Shown piece after piece: positions 7,604-14,527 of a DNA stretch of 15,336 bases (position 1 is the first letter of the stretch; each line of letters opens with the position of its first letter). The DNA lies in NCBI GenBank assembly GCA_030595765.1, contig JAUVCJ010000029.1:1-15336 (forward strand), read 5' to 3'. The position numbers and the translations under genes are program-made. Source of the DNA: Thermoplasmatota archaeon. GTDB taxonomy: Archaea > Thermoplasmatota > Thermoplasmata > GCA-020350865 > JAUVCJ01. Below the pieces are notes generated by a model that made no database searches, was not told where the DNA came from, and saw only the letters and a program-made list of their open reading frames with translations.

Positions 7604-7987
7604 TTGCACATCAGCAAAGTATCTACCAAGCAGCAACCTAGTAGCACACAAATAGGCAGGAGCTTACATTGGACTGCACCCAGGCTACCACCCTGGGTTC
7701 CGATCCAGCTTCAGCATTACCAGCCACCAATGCAGGCAAATCAGCCATCAATGCAAGTATATCAGGCATCGGTGCAAGCATATCAGACCCATCATGTTCT
7801 GCCACGATCAGAAAGCGGAAGCTCGCGATCTGGCATGAACTCTACTCCACGACCTGATGACATTGTAACGTTTCAAGAGCAGATGGGAGTGGTGTGCCCT
7901 CAATGCAGCCAACTGTTTAAGGTTTCAACCACTGCAACAAGTTTGACCTGTCCGTATTGTGGGGTAAGCGGAACGATTGGAAACTAA
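7604..7987 (+). CDS. Small Gln/Pro-rich protein with C-terminal zinc ribbon (possibly a 5'-truncated remnant)
   Basis: The frame is open from just after a TAG at 7553. The longest start is TTG at 7604 (127 residues); the first in-frame ATG is at 7730 (86 residues). Neither has a clear ribosome site. The C-terminus has two CxxC knuckles (VVCPQCSQLF and LTCPYCGVSG) 14 residues apart, like MJ0042-type zinc ribbons. Before it lies a linker with three 7-residue repeats (QPPMQAN, QPSMQVY, QASVQAY) and a Ser/Arg-rich stretch. In Thermoplasmata a Pro/Gln linker plus zinc ribbon often ends a longer membrane protein, and the basic YYKKRFLQQP just upstream of the TTG would fit a segment after a lost helix. 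I therefore cannot decide between a small real gene, possibly read from the TATA-like element at 7557-7568, and a pseudogene tail. The intact zinc ribbon and in-frame repeats support present or recent coding. Confidence 0.5.
   Translation: MHISKVSTKQQPSSTQIGRSLHWTAPRLPPWVPIQLQHYQPPMQANQPSMQVYQASVQAYQTHHVLPRSESGSSRSGMNSTPRPDDIVTFQEQMGVVCPQCSQLFKVSTTATSLTCPYCGVSGTIGN
7721..7783 (+). repeat. Three in-frame 21-bp tandem repeats in the zinc-ribbon frame
   Basis: Units at 7721-7741, 7742-7762 and 7763-7783 encode QPPMQAN, QPSMQVY and QASVQAY. Every unit begins with CAG, and several differences are at third codon positions (CAG/CAA, TCA/TCG), as expected if the stretch has been coding. A weaker unit may precede at 7700-7720. 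Confidence 0.7.
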
Positions 7988-7994
7988 AGCTCAT

Positions 7995-8039
7995 AATTGG
8001 GCGAATTGAGATCAAATATCAAATTGTCCAAATTGAAAG
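7995..8039. repeat. Degenerate 9-bp tandem repeat after the zinc-ribbon frame
   Basis: Five 9-base units run AATTGGGCG, AATTGAGAT, CAAATATCA, AATTGTCCA and AATTGAAAG. AATTG is exact in four of five. The array begins eight bases after the stop of the zinc-ribbon frame, in the 83-base gap between two convergent genes. Confidence 0.5.
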
Positions 8040-8063
8040 CTGAAGCTTAGAAATCAACAACAG

Positions 8064-8072
8064 CGGTTTTTT
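8064..8072 (+). terminator. Possible oligo-T terminator for plus-strand transcripts
   Basis: GCGGTTTTTT ends in a run of six T, 80 bases after the stop of the zinc-ribbon frame and touching the 3' end of the opposing gene. Archaeal RNA polymerase can stop at T-runs without a hairpin. There is no supporting structure, so this is tentative. Confidence 0.25.
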
Positions 8073-9228
8073 AGACAATGCCCCAGGCATGTTCGCAGTT
8101 CCCAAACATCGGTCCAATGTCCTTTAGGGTCACCAGACCATCCTCGTCCTCGTATTCGAAGCGGGTTACAAAGGCTGGGTATTCGTTGTAGAAAAGCGTG
8201 GTCTTAAACAGACCCATCAAAGGCTGAGATATCTCCTTGCATGCTCTGGAGTATGTAGTCATCTCCAACAAAACACGTTTGCCATCCTCGAAACCACCAA
8301 GCGTGAATATTGGCAGGTCGTTCTCGTATCTCTTCTTCATCTTGACGTTCTTGACCTTGTGCAGCTTGTCAGTACGGTGGTCGTAGAACTGGAAACTGCG
8401 AGAGATGTGCTTCTCACCTCTATCAAGGATGGTCTTGTGGGCATGTTTTCCCCGAAACATCGAGAGACCCAGATGAGGCATGAAGTAATCAATAAAGGAG
8501 CCTTTGGGGGAGTGCAGTACAGCCCAGTACCAAGGAGAAGTAGGGGAATTGATCCGTACTTTCTGGAAGTACGTGGTTCCCTTTACCTTCAACTTGTTAC
8601 CACCGTACTCTATGGTTCCACCGGCTTTCATACCCCTGATCTTTAGCATCCTGTAACTGAACTTACCCAGGTATTTCTTACCTGTGGGAACAATGCCCCC
8701 CATCCAATCTGTCCAGGGAGTCATCAACAGATCCAGCTTAACATCGCCATTATCATAAGCCAGCTTATATTCGTCAGGCTTGCCTGTGAACTCATTCTTC
8801 CTTGAGGTCGCTTCCTTTGAGGTTGACTCCTTAGATGTCGACTCCTTGGAGGTGGCTGACTTTGATGTGGACCCCTTGGATGTGGACTCCATTATGAGAC
8901 TGCCTTTTGAATCATCCCAGACCGTGCGCATGTTCCCTTTCTCAAGGAACAGGGGATCGTGCATCTTCTTGCCATCGTAGAGCCAAGCTCCAGACATACC
9001 TCCAAAAGCTACTTCGCCGTCCTTGCGAACTATGTCTCCCTCGTTTTGCCATTCGACATCGTCTATGCGGACTCGCTGGGCATTCCTTGTTGCCCAGAGC
9101 ACCATGAGCTGGAGTGGTCGTTGTGGATCGTCTGGGTTATCAAAGAAATAGAGCCACCACCACCACCACCATGTGCGGTTCTTGACCACATCTGTCATGT
9201 CAACGTCCCATAGGTCTGAAAATGTCAT
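8071..9228 (-). CDS. Hypothetical protein, possibly lipocalin-like (CrtC/AttH type), with six consecutive Trp
   Basis: The frame is open back to 9354, but I choose the ATG at 9228 (385 residues): a TATA box lies about 27 bases before it, which fits leaderless transcription, and the upstream extension is only a translated 56-bp duplication. The N-terminus has W20-W25 followed by LYFFDN, like the E-W-W-Y-F start of CrtC/AttH lipocalin-like proteins; a later GTTYFQKVRIN...WYWAVL block (near residue 230) and the C-terminal EHAWGIV also suit that fold. This is inference by eye only. There is no signal peptide or membrane helix. Residues 115-144 are six Ser/Thr/Lys pentapeptides (STSKG, STSKS, ATSKE, STSKE, STSKE, ATSRK), probably a flexible insert between strands. 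If it is a CrtC relative, a lipid or isoprenoid substrate would be plausible, but no activity can be claimed. Confidence 0.75.
   Translation of the reverse strand: MTFSDLWDVDMTDVVKNRTWWWWWWLYFFDNPDDPQRPLQLMVLWATRNAQRVRIDDVEWQNEGDIVRKDGEVAFGGMSGAWLYDGKKMHDPLFLEKGNMRTVWDDSKGSLIMESTSKGSTSKSATSKESTSKESTSKEATSRKNEFTGKPDEYKLAYDNGDVKLDLLMTPWTDWMGGIVPTGKKYLGKFSYRMLKIRGMKAGGTIEYGGNKLKVKGTTYFQKVRINSPTSPWYWAVLHSPKGSFIDYFMPHLGLSMFRGKHAHKTILDRGEKHISRSFQFYDHRTDKLHKVKNVKMKKRYENDLPIFTLGGFEDGKRVLLEMTTYSRACKEISQPLMGLFKTTLFYNEYPAFVTRFEYEDEDGLVTLKDIGPMFGNCEHAWGIV
8797..8886 (-). repeat. In-frame 15-bp repeat encoding Ser/Thr/Lys pentapeptides
   Basis: Six 15-base units encode STSKG, STSKS, ATSKE, STSKE, STSKE and ATSRK within the protein at 8071-9228. 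The unit length keeps frame, so copy number can change without disrupting the protein. Confidence 0.85.
9154..9171 (-). repeat. (CCA)6 trinucleotide run encoding six Trp
   Basis: Six perfect CCA units on the plus strand are TGG codons on the minus strand and give W20-W25 of the protein at 8071-9228. A perfect trinucleotide run suggests slippage-driven expansion of a natural Trp pair or triplet. Confidence 0.95.
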
Positions 9229-9240
9229 TGACAACCCAAT

Positions 9241-9352
9241 CCAGACCAAGATATAAAACCTTTTTCGAACCAGTTTGGAATATGAGCTGTCAATGCCTAG
9301 GCCAAAATGTAAAACCTTTTCCGACCCAGTTTGGAAGATGATCTGTAAATGC
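9241..9352. repeat. 56-bp tandem duplication containing a promoter
   Basis: Copy A (9241-9296) and copy B (9297-9352) align without gaps over all 56 positions with nine differences (47/56). Copy A carries GATATAAAAC, the functional-looking TATA box of the minus-strand gene; in copy B the same place reads AATGTAAAAC. Resemblance appears to continue for about 13 bases into 9353-9365 and then stops. Confidence 0.9.
9249..9258 (-). promoter_or_regulatory. TATA box for the hypothetical gene at 8071-9228 (leaderless)
   Basis: The minus strand reads GTTTTATATC, centred about 27 bases before the ATG at 9228. At the usual TATA-to-start distance transcription would begin at or next to that ATG, and no ribosome site is seen, so the mRNA is predicted to be leaderless. 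This decides the start codon against the longer frame beginning at 9354. Confidence 0.6.
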
Positions 9353-9504
9353 ACAACCCAAGATAGTCAAAGGATTGTTCAACACTGTATATATACGAAT
9401 CAAGCAATTAATAATTGATGAGCGGACGGTAGGCTCTATTGATGAACAGATAATAAGCATAATGTCCAGGCGTTGTCCGGATGTGTTGCTGGCCATCAAT
9501 AAAA

Positions 9505-9514
9505 CTTATATAAA
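9505..9514 (+). promoter_or_regulatory. TATA box of the second giant surface protein
   Basis: CTTATATAAA is preceded by an A-rich stretch (AATAAAA) that could hold the TFB site. A start about 25 bases downstream falls near 9535 and gives a leader of about 17 bases with a strong ribosome site. Confidence 0.7.
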
Positions 9515-9540
9515 CCAAAATGCTACCCGCAATCGCGAAA

Positions 9541-9545
9541 GGAGG
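9541..9545 (+). promoter_or_regulatory. Ribosome binding site that sets the start at 9553
   Basis: GGAGG lies seven bases before the ATG at 9553. It argues against the in-frame ATG at 9520, which is upstream of the site, has no ribosome site of its own and lies before the predicted transcription start. Confidence 0.8.
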
Positions 9546-9552
9546 CCTCAAA

Positions 9553-12500
9553 ATGGAAGTTACTGGAGCCAAAAAATCTTTTAAAAGCATAGCAATAGTG
9601 ATGTTGTTCCTGACCAGCGCTCTGCTGGCCATGGTGACGGTGGTGCCCACTCCGGTGGCAGCAGCACACCAGGGAGCAGTCGTCTACGACATAAACGATG
9701 AAGTATCGTACCCTTGGGTAGAACTATCTACTGATGAAGAAAATGCCAACATTGTCAATGCTAGCGACGCCTGGTCAGGTCTTGCAGGCATGGATGACGA
9801 TGATGTCACTCTAAACCCGATACCCATTGGTTTCGAGTTTGAACTGTATGGCAATCCGTTCACCCAGGTATTCATCAGCTCTAATGGGTTCATCAGTTTT
9901 GACCCCATCGACCCCTACGATAATCCATCTCTTCCACCGGCAGGTTCCGAACTGCTGATACCTAACTCCAACAAGCCAAACAATGTTGTGGCGCCTTTTT
10001 GGTACAACATTGACCCCAGCGAAGAGACTGGAGAGGGCGATGTCTATTATGGCACCTTTCTGAACTCGGAACTATGTGATGGCAATTGCGATGTGTTCAT
10101 TGTCGAATGGTTCGCAGTAGATGTGTATGACAAGCTTAATAGCTTCCAGCTGGTGCTTTTTGACCATCATGAATTACATAAGATTGTATTCCAGTACAAG
10201 GACATGCAAGAGGGTTCGATAATCCAGGGCGCACCCACTGTGGGTGTTGAAAGCGCGGATTCATCCTCTTATACTGTTTATCCCTATGAAGCTGCGAGGG
10301 AGCTGGACGAGCAATCATCACTGGACATCGAGTTAACACCTCAAAGCATAGGATCGGTGCTCTCCCTATTCGAGGATGATGTCGAGTATGTGACTGGAGA
10401 GAGCTCCTATCAGTACTGGATCACAAACCCTGATGAGAGCGCTACCCCTGACAATCTCTGGCACATCACAACAAGATCTGACCGAGTACACAGTGGGACT
10501 CATTCCTGGTACTACGGAAAAGAGAACAGATACAATTACTACACTGACGATGGTAATTACATCCCCACAAAGAATTCAGGCAATCTTACCAGCGTTGATA
10601 TCGATCTAAGCCACGCAGATACTGCGGCGCTTTCCTTCTGGCACTGGTTGGATGCTGAACCCAATGGAGAGAATAACGTTCCAGAACAATGGTATGATGA
10701 CGGATACGTCGAGGTGCTAGACCCAGATACGCTTGATTGGGTAATGATGGAGCACTACGACAACACCTACGATTACATAGTTAGCGATACTGTATGGGTG
10801 TTAGAGAATATAGATCTGTCATACTATGCTGGCAAGAACATCAAAATCAGATTCCGGTTCGATACCCTTGACAACTCTACCAACCAGTATGAGGGATGGT
10901 ACATTGATGATATTGCACTCACAGAGCGAAACAAAGATATTGGAGTGGGCATGATCACACACGAGGAACTCATCCTGAGAGCTGGAATAGATGGAAACTT
11001 CCCAAACAAGATCATCGTGGCCGCAGACATAACCAACTTCGGAAATATGAGCTACGTGAACGTGCCGATCACCATGAACATATTCAACTCCTATAACAAT
11101 TCAGTATTCAATTCAACCATTTACGTTACAAGAACCGCAAGCACCACAGGAGAGGCACAATGGAACTGGGAGACGAACCTGACTGGACGATATCGCATTG
11201 AGGTTAGAAGCCACCTTGAGAATGACGAGGTTCCGATCAACGACCTTAAGCTCTCGTCGTTCGTGGTGGTGGAATACTTCCATTATGACGATTTTGCAAG
11301 CGGCTTGACCAAGTGGGAATCCCCAAAGGGAGAGACCTGCGACCCTGGATGTAGGTCTCTGGATCCCAGTTATGACACAAGATGGACCACCGAAGCTGGC
11401 AAGTTTGTTGGAGACAACAAACACTTGCGCCTGAAAAACACAGATGGCGATAATGAAAATTACGAGGAACCTAACAGCTTTTTAGGTAATGGTGACTACA
11501 ACCGTTACTGGATAGATTCCAAGGAGTTCCAACTCAATGGAGCCAACTGGGTAACTTTCGGTCTGGATCAGCGATACGACATCAACCCAAACCAGGGGAT
11601 TGGAGGCTCTCAAGGCCCTGATACTGGCACCATCTACATCAAGATCGAGTATGGTAATGATATCATTGGCACTGGATGGCTTCCAATAGAATCATTCCAG
11701 GGCGAAAGGGGAATGAGCCCTCAGGGCACAAGGGGGGAACCTCCGATGTACGACAACTGGGGCTTCTTTTTACCAGACTACTATCTGATGGTAACCAACA
11801 ACTATGTGGATTATCCAGCAAGGACGATGCAGATAAGATTCGAGCTCAAGGCAGTTCAGCAATCCTATGGATTCAGAACCCTTAATGGCGCTGGATGGTT
11901 CATCGACAACCTCTACGTTGCAGGCATCATGGACCAGCCACATCTGACCATTACAACTGTTAGCGAAGAAACAGAACTGATACCAGGAGAGAGCAAGTCT
12001 TTCGATGTCAGGGTCGTCAACGATGGGAACATTGGAACCTCCATCATGGTGGATGGGTCCGGCCCAGAAGGCTGGGAAGTCCTGTTCGGCAAGGTGAATC
12101 CATTCAACCCCTACAATCAGCCAATAGAGCCTGGTCTATCTTACCCACTGTTCTTCAACGTGACAACCCCACCAAATCAGGTGGTTGGCACCTACATGAC
12201 CAACATAGAGGCAATTCTCTTCGAAGGCATAGATGGAATGTATAGCTATACACTTGAGATACCTGTGACAGTCCTGGACCACCACGACATGGTGCTTACT
12301 CCAGATGACTATGCGATCGCGGTCGGGCCTAACGATGTAGCACGTTACCGCATCAATGTCTCGAACATTGGTAACGGCAACGATGTGCTGGAAGGAAAAC
12401 CCCTGGTCCTTAAAAAGGTTCCTAGCACTGGCTGGGGCTACAATGTTATCAATGACTCGGTAAGCGTCCAAAAATACGGAGATGTTAGATGGATGGAGCT

Positions 12501-14268
12501 TGAGGTTCGCTCACCAGCACGCACCTATGAAGGAGACTATTCCCTTGTGGAGTTCATCGTGTCCTCAGTAGAGGAACCGACACTGACCAGGAGAATACAA
12601 CTCAACACCTCGGTAAAGGAGGCTCATGTCCTTGGACTGACCACTACAGACTCACCAAAGCTTATCACTCAGGATAGCAAGGAACAGTCACCTCAGGAAG
12701 TATTCACACTGTACCTGAGCAATTACGGAAACCTTCCAGACACGATCGAATTGGAGGTCAAGAACAAACCTGTGGGCTGGGAAGCAACTCTAAGCGCCAC
12801 AGTGGTAAACCTTAATGCATTCTGGGAGGATGTGCAGCAAAAGCTTACTGTGACCGTACCAGCAGGCACCGAGCCTGGAGACTATGAGCTTTCTGTCTAT
12901 GCCGTATCCAGCGACCCAACGGTATCCGTTACCCTACCCCTTATCGCAAGAGTGCGGGAGCAAAACGAGATCGAACTGACCCTAATAGATGCTGAGCTGA
13001 TCAAATCCGGAAATCCTGGAGGCAGGGTATTGTTCAACCTTTCAGCCACTAATTCCATGAACTTCAACACAACTGTTGACATAACAGTGGATCAGAAACT
13101 GTACGATTGGGATTACGTTCTATACCACGACAATGGCATCCAGCTGCTTTCGGACACTGATGGCGACGGCATGGTTGACCTTGGAGAGCTTGAGTACTGG
13201 GGAGATTCAAAGGACTTCATCCTTGAGGTCATTGTCCCAGACAATGCAGTGGGAGGAAGTACTGCCACAGACATCATAGTTCAAGCATGGCCTTCCCAGA
13301 CCCAAAGACCTGCAGAGGACTTCATGGACGAGCAGTCCCTGACCGTGACAGTCAATGTTGCCCCAGACCTGGAAATGAGGTCACAGGGAGGCGTCACGAC
13401 CCAGATCGTAAATCCAAACGACTCTCCTGCAAAGGGAGAGTTCACCCTCGATATCAGCAATACTGGCAATATATTGGAAAGGGTTGAACTGAGTTGGGAA
13501 CTAGCATCCACAATTAAGCAGGGATTCTTCGTAACCTTCGATAGAAGTGTTCTGGAGATGGCCCCGTTCACGTCTACCCAGGTCAATCTAACCATAACAG
13601 TATCCGAGATAGGAGAGACAACCACACCGGAACCCGGCCGCTATACCTTCATCATCTATGCAACAACAACCGGGTCCGGGCTGGCACCCATACAGGAGAC
13701 CCTACCCTTATACATCGAGATCGAGCAGGTCTATAAACTGACCCTCAATACCGGCACACCAAGCACGAACACCGTCGAAGCTGGAAAGTCAACCTCCTAT
13801 GACCTGAACATCGTGAACACAGGCAATGGCAATGACAGGCTCGAACTGGTCATGAATGGTGATCATCTGGAATGGGTCCGGCTATCCCAGGATGCCATTA
13901 CACTATCCAAGTATGATAGCGAAGTTGTCACTATGACGATCACCCCGGCCTCTGATGCAGAACCAGGCACATACTATTTCACACTGGAAACAAGATCCAG
14001 CGACGGCACATCCGTCCATAGCCTGGTAATTCCGGTAGAGGTAGAGGCGCCACCATCCCTGTTCGGGCTTAGGATGTTCGAGCTGATACTTCTGTTCATC
14101 ATCATTGCTGTTGTCGTGATAATCGCTGCCATTTCCATTGTGGCAAAGAAGAAACCTGTACAATACGACGGAAGGGTACCGCCAAGGGTCATCCAACAGG
14201 AAATTGATCAGTACAAGTTCAACACCGAGCAGAACAGGAGACCGCCTCAAGGCGGATTTAAGCTCTAG
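9553..14268 (+). CDS. Giant secreted surface protein: jelly-roll, CARDB and NEW3-like domains, C-terminal anchor
   Basis: The product is 1571 residues from the ATG at 9553. A signal peptide covers about residues 1-37 (hydrophobic core IAIVMLFLTSALLAMV, cleavage after VAAA). Residues 51-263 form a beta-sandwich with the FYG-type motif GFEFELYGNPFTQVFISSNG common in secreted multidomain proteins. Residues 300-458 (ending YEGWYIDDIAL) and about 575-795 (ending GAGWFIDNLYV) look like MAM/jelly-roll modules such as those beside secreted peptidases, separated by a CARDB-like domain. Six NEW3/CARDB-like Ig domains follow (about 797-1498), each with a V-x-N-x-G-N element. D1201-TDGDGMVD is a calcium-loop motif inside the fourth. 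A membrane helix (about 1509-1531), KKK and a 40-residue cytoplasmic tail end the chain. No catalytic domain is visible, so a structural or adhesive role is likely. The anchor layout matches the protein at 1-4266. Confidence 0.92.
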   Translation: MEVTGAKKSFKSIAIVMLFLTSALLAMVTVVPTPVAAAHQGAVVYDINDEVSYPWVELSTDEENANIVNASDAWSGLAGMDDDDVTLNPIPIGFEFELYGNPFTQVFISSNGFISFDPIDPYDNPSLPPAGSELLIPNSNKPNNVVAPFWYNIDPSEETGEGDVYYGTFLNSELCDGNCDVFIVEWFAVDVYDKLNSFQLVLFDHHELHKIVFQYKDMQEGSIIQGAPTVGVESADSSSYTVYPYEAARELDEQSSLDIELTPQSIGSVLSLFEDDVEYVTGESSYQYWITNPDESATPDNLWHITTRSDRVHSGTHSWYYGKENRYNYYTDDGNYIPTKNSGNLTSVDIDLSHADTAALSFWHWLDAEPNGENNVPEQWYDDGYVEVLDPDTLDWVMMEHYDNTYDYIVSDTVWVLENIDLSYYAGKNIKIRFRFDTLDNSTNQYEGWYIDDIALTERNKDIGVGMITHEELILRAGIDGNFPNKIIVAADITNFGNMSYVNVPITMNIFNSYNNSVFNSTIYVTRTASTTGEAQWNWETNLTGRYRIEVRSHLENDEVPINDLKLSSFVVVEYFHYDDFASGLTKWESPKGETCDPGCRSLDPSYDTRWTTEAGKFVGDNKHLRLKNTDGDNENYEEPNSFLGNGDYNRYWIDSKEFQLNGANWVTFGLDQRYDINPNQGIGGSQGPDTGTIYIKIEYGNDIIGTGWLPIESFQGERGMSPQGTRGEPPMYDNWGFFLPDYYLMVTNNYVDYPARTMQIRFELKAVQQSYGFRTLNGAGWFIDNLYVAGIMDQPHLTITTVSEETELIPGESKSFDVRVVNDGNIGTSIMVDGSGPEGWEVLFGKVNPFNPYNQPIEPGLSYPLFFNVTTPPNQVVGTYMTNIEAILFEGIDGMYSYTLEIPVTVLDHHDMVLTPDDYAIAVGPNDVARYRINVSNIGNGNDVLEGKPLVLKKVPSTGWGYNVINDSVSVQKYGDVRWMELEVRSPARTYEGDYSLVEFIVSSVEEPTLTRRIQLNTSVKEAHVLGLTTTDSPKLITQDSKEQSPQEVFTLYLSNYGNLPDTIELEVKNKPVGWEATLSATVVNLNAFWEDVQQKLTVTVPAGTEPGDYELSVYAVSSDPTVSVTLPLIARVREQNEIELTLIDAELIKSGNPGGRVLFNLSATNSMNFNTTVDITVDQKLYDWDYVLYHDNGIQLLSDTDGDGMVDLGELEYWGDSKDFILEVIVPDNAVGGSTATDIIVQAWPSQTQRPAEDFMDEQSLTVTVNVAPDLEMRSQGGVTTQIVNPNDSPAKGEFTLDISNTGNILERVELSWELASTIKQGFFVTFDRSVLEMAPFTSTQVNLTITVSEIGETTTPEPGRYTFIIYATTTGSGLAPIQETLPLYIEIEQVYKLTLNTGTPSTNTVEAGKSTSYDLNIVNTGNGNDRLELVMNGDHLEWVRLSQDAITLSKYDSEVVTMTITPASDAEPGTYYFTLETRSSDGTSVHSLVIPVEVEAPPSLFGLRMFELILLFIIIAVVVIIAAISIVAKKKPVQYDGRVPPRVIQQEIDQYKFNTEQNRRPPQGGFKL

Positions 14269-14427
14269 TAGCTACCTGAACTCACTGGCAATTGCCATGC
14301 CGCATGTAAAACTCATGGCATTCCACGCTTGGTCTAATATTCAAGCCACAGAAATATAGACAACGGTCAAGGAGCAACGAAACATAGGCATTACCTTAAA
14401 TCCGTGGCAAGTTCCTAGTTTCCCGCC

Positions 14428-14442
14428 CCATTTCCGAAATGG
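14428..14442. other. Small inverted repeat upstream of the dehydrogenase gene
   Basis: CCATTT-CCG-AAATGG is a perfect 6-bp stem with a 3-base loop, 48 bases before the predicted TATA box and 160 bases after the surface-protein gene. It could be an operator or an RNA hairpin; neither is shown. A 10-bp palindrome GGCAATTGCC lies further left, near 14288. Otherwise the 259-base gap 14269-14527 contains only the promoter of the next gene. Confidence 0.25.
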
Positions 14443-14473
14443 CTGCAAAACCGTAAAAAAACCTGAACCAACA

Positions 14474-14483
14474 GCTTTAAATC
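14474..14483 (+). promoter_or_regulatory. TATA box of the dehydrogenase gene
   Basis: GCTTTAAATC lies about 50 bases before the ATG at 14528. A start 25 bases downstream gives a leader of about 25 bases, which contains GGAGG (14515-14519) eight bases from the ATG. Confidence 0.6.
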
Positions 14484-14527
14484 CAACAAGTGGATTTTCC
14501 TGCGACCACGATTCGGAGGTTGAAAAA

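Larger units (their letters stand above)
9229..9552. other. 324-base divergent intergenic region with two promoters and a duplication
   Basis: This gap separates the divergent genes at 8071-9228 and 9553-14268. It holds the promoter of the left gene, a 56-bp tandem duplication (9241-9352), a palindromic TATA-like GTATATATAC at 9387-9396 that belongs to no obvious gene, a small inverted repeat CAATTA-A-TAATTG at 9405-9417, and the promoter and ribosome site of the right gene. ATTGATGA occurs at 9414 and 9438 and its near complement CCATCAAT at 9493, a possible but weak operator set. No gene or RNA is recognised between. Confidence 0.5.

Noticed and set aside
9229..9354. N-terminal extension of the protein ending at 8071
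   Set aside because: The extra 42 codons are a translation of the 56-bp duplication and promoter; the TATA box fits leaderless initiation at 9228.
9387..9396. Palindromic TATA-like GTATATATAC as a promoter
   Set aside because: It is more than 150 bases from both neighbouring start codons, which have better-placed TATA boxes, and no small gene is seen next to it.
9520..9552. Upstream in-frame ATG of the second giant surface protein
   Set aside because: GGAGG at 9541-9545 and the TATA spacing favour the ATG at 9553; the extra residues lengthen the signal peptide without benefit.
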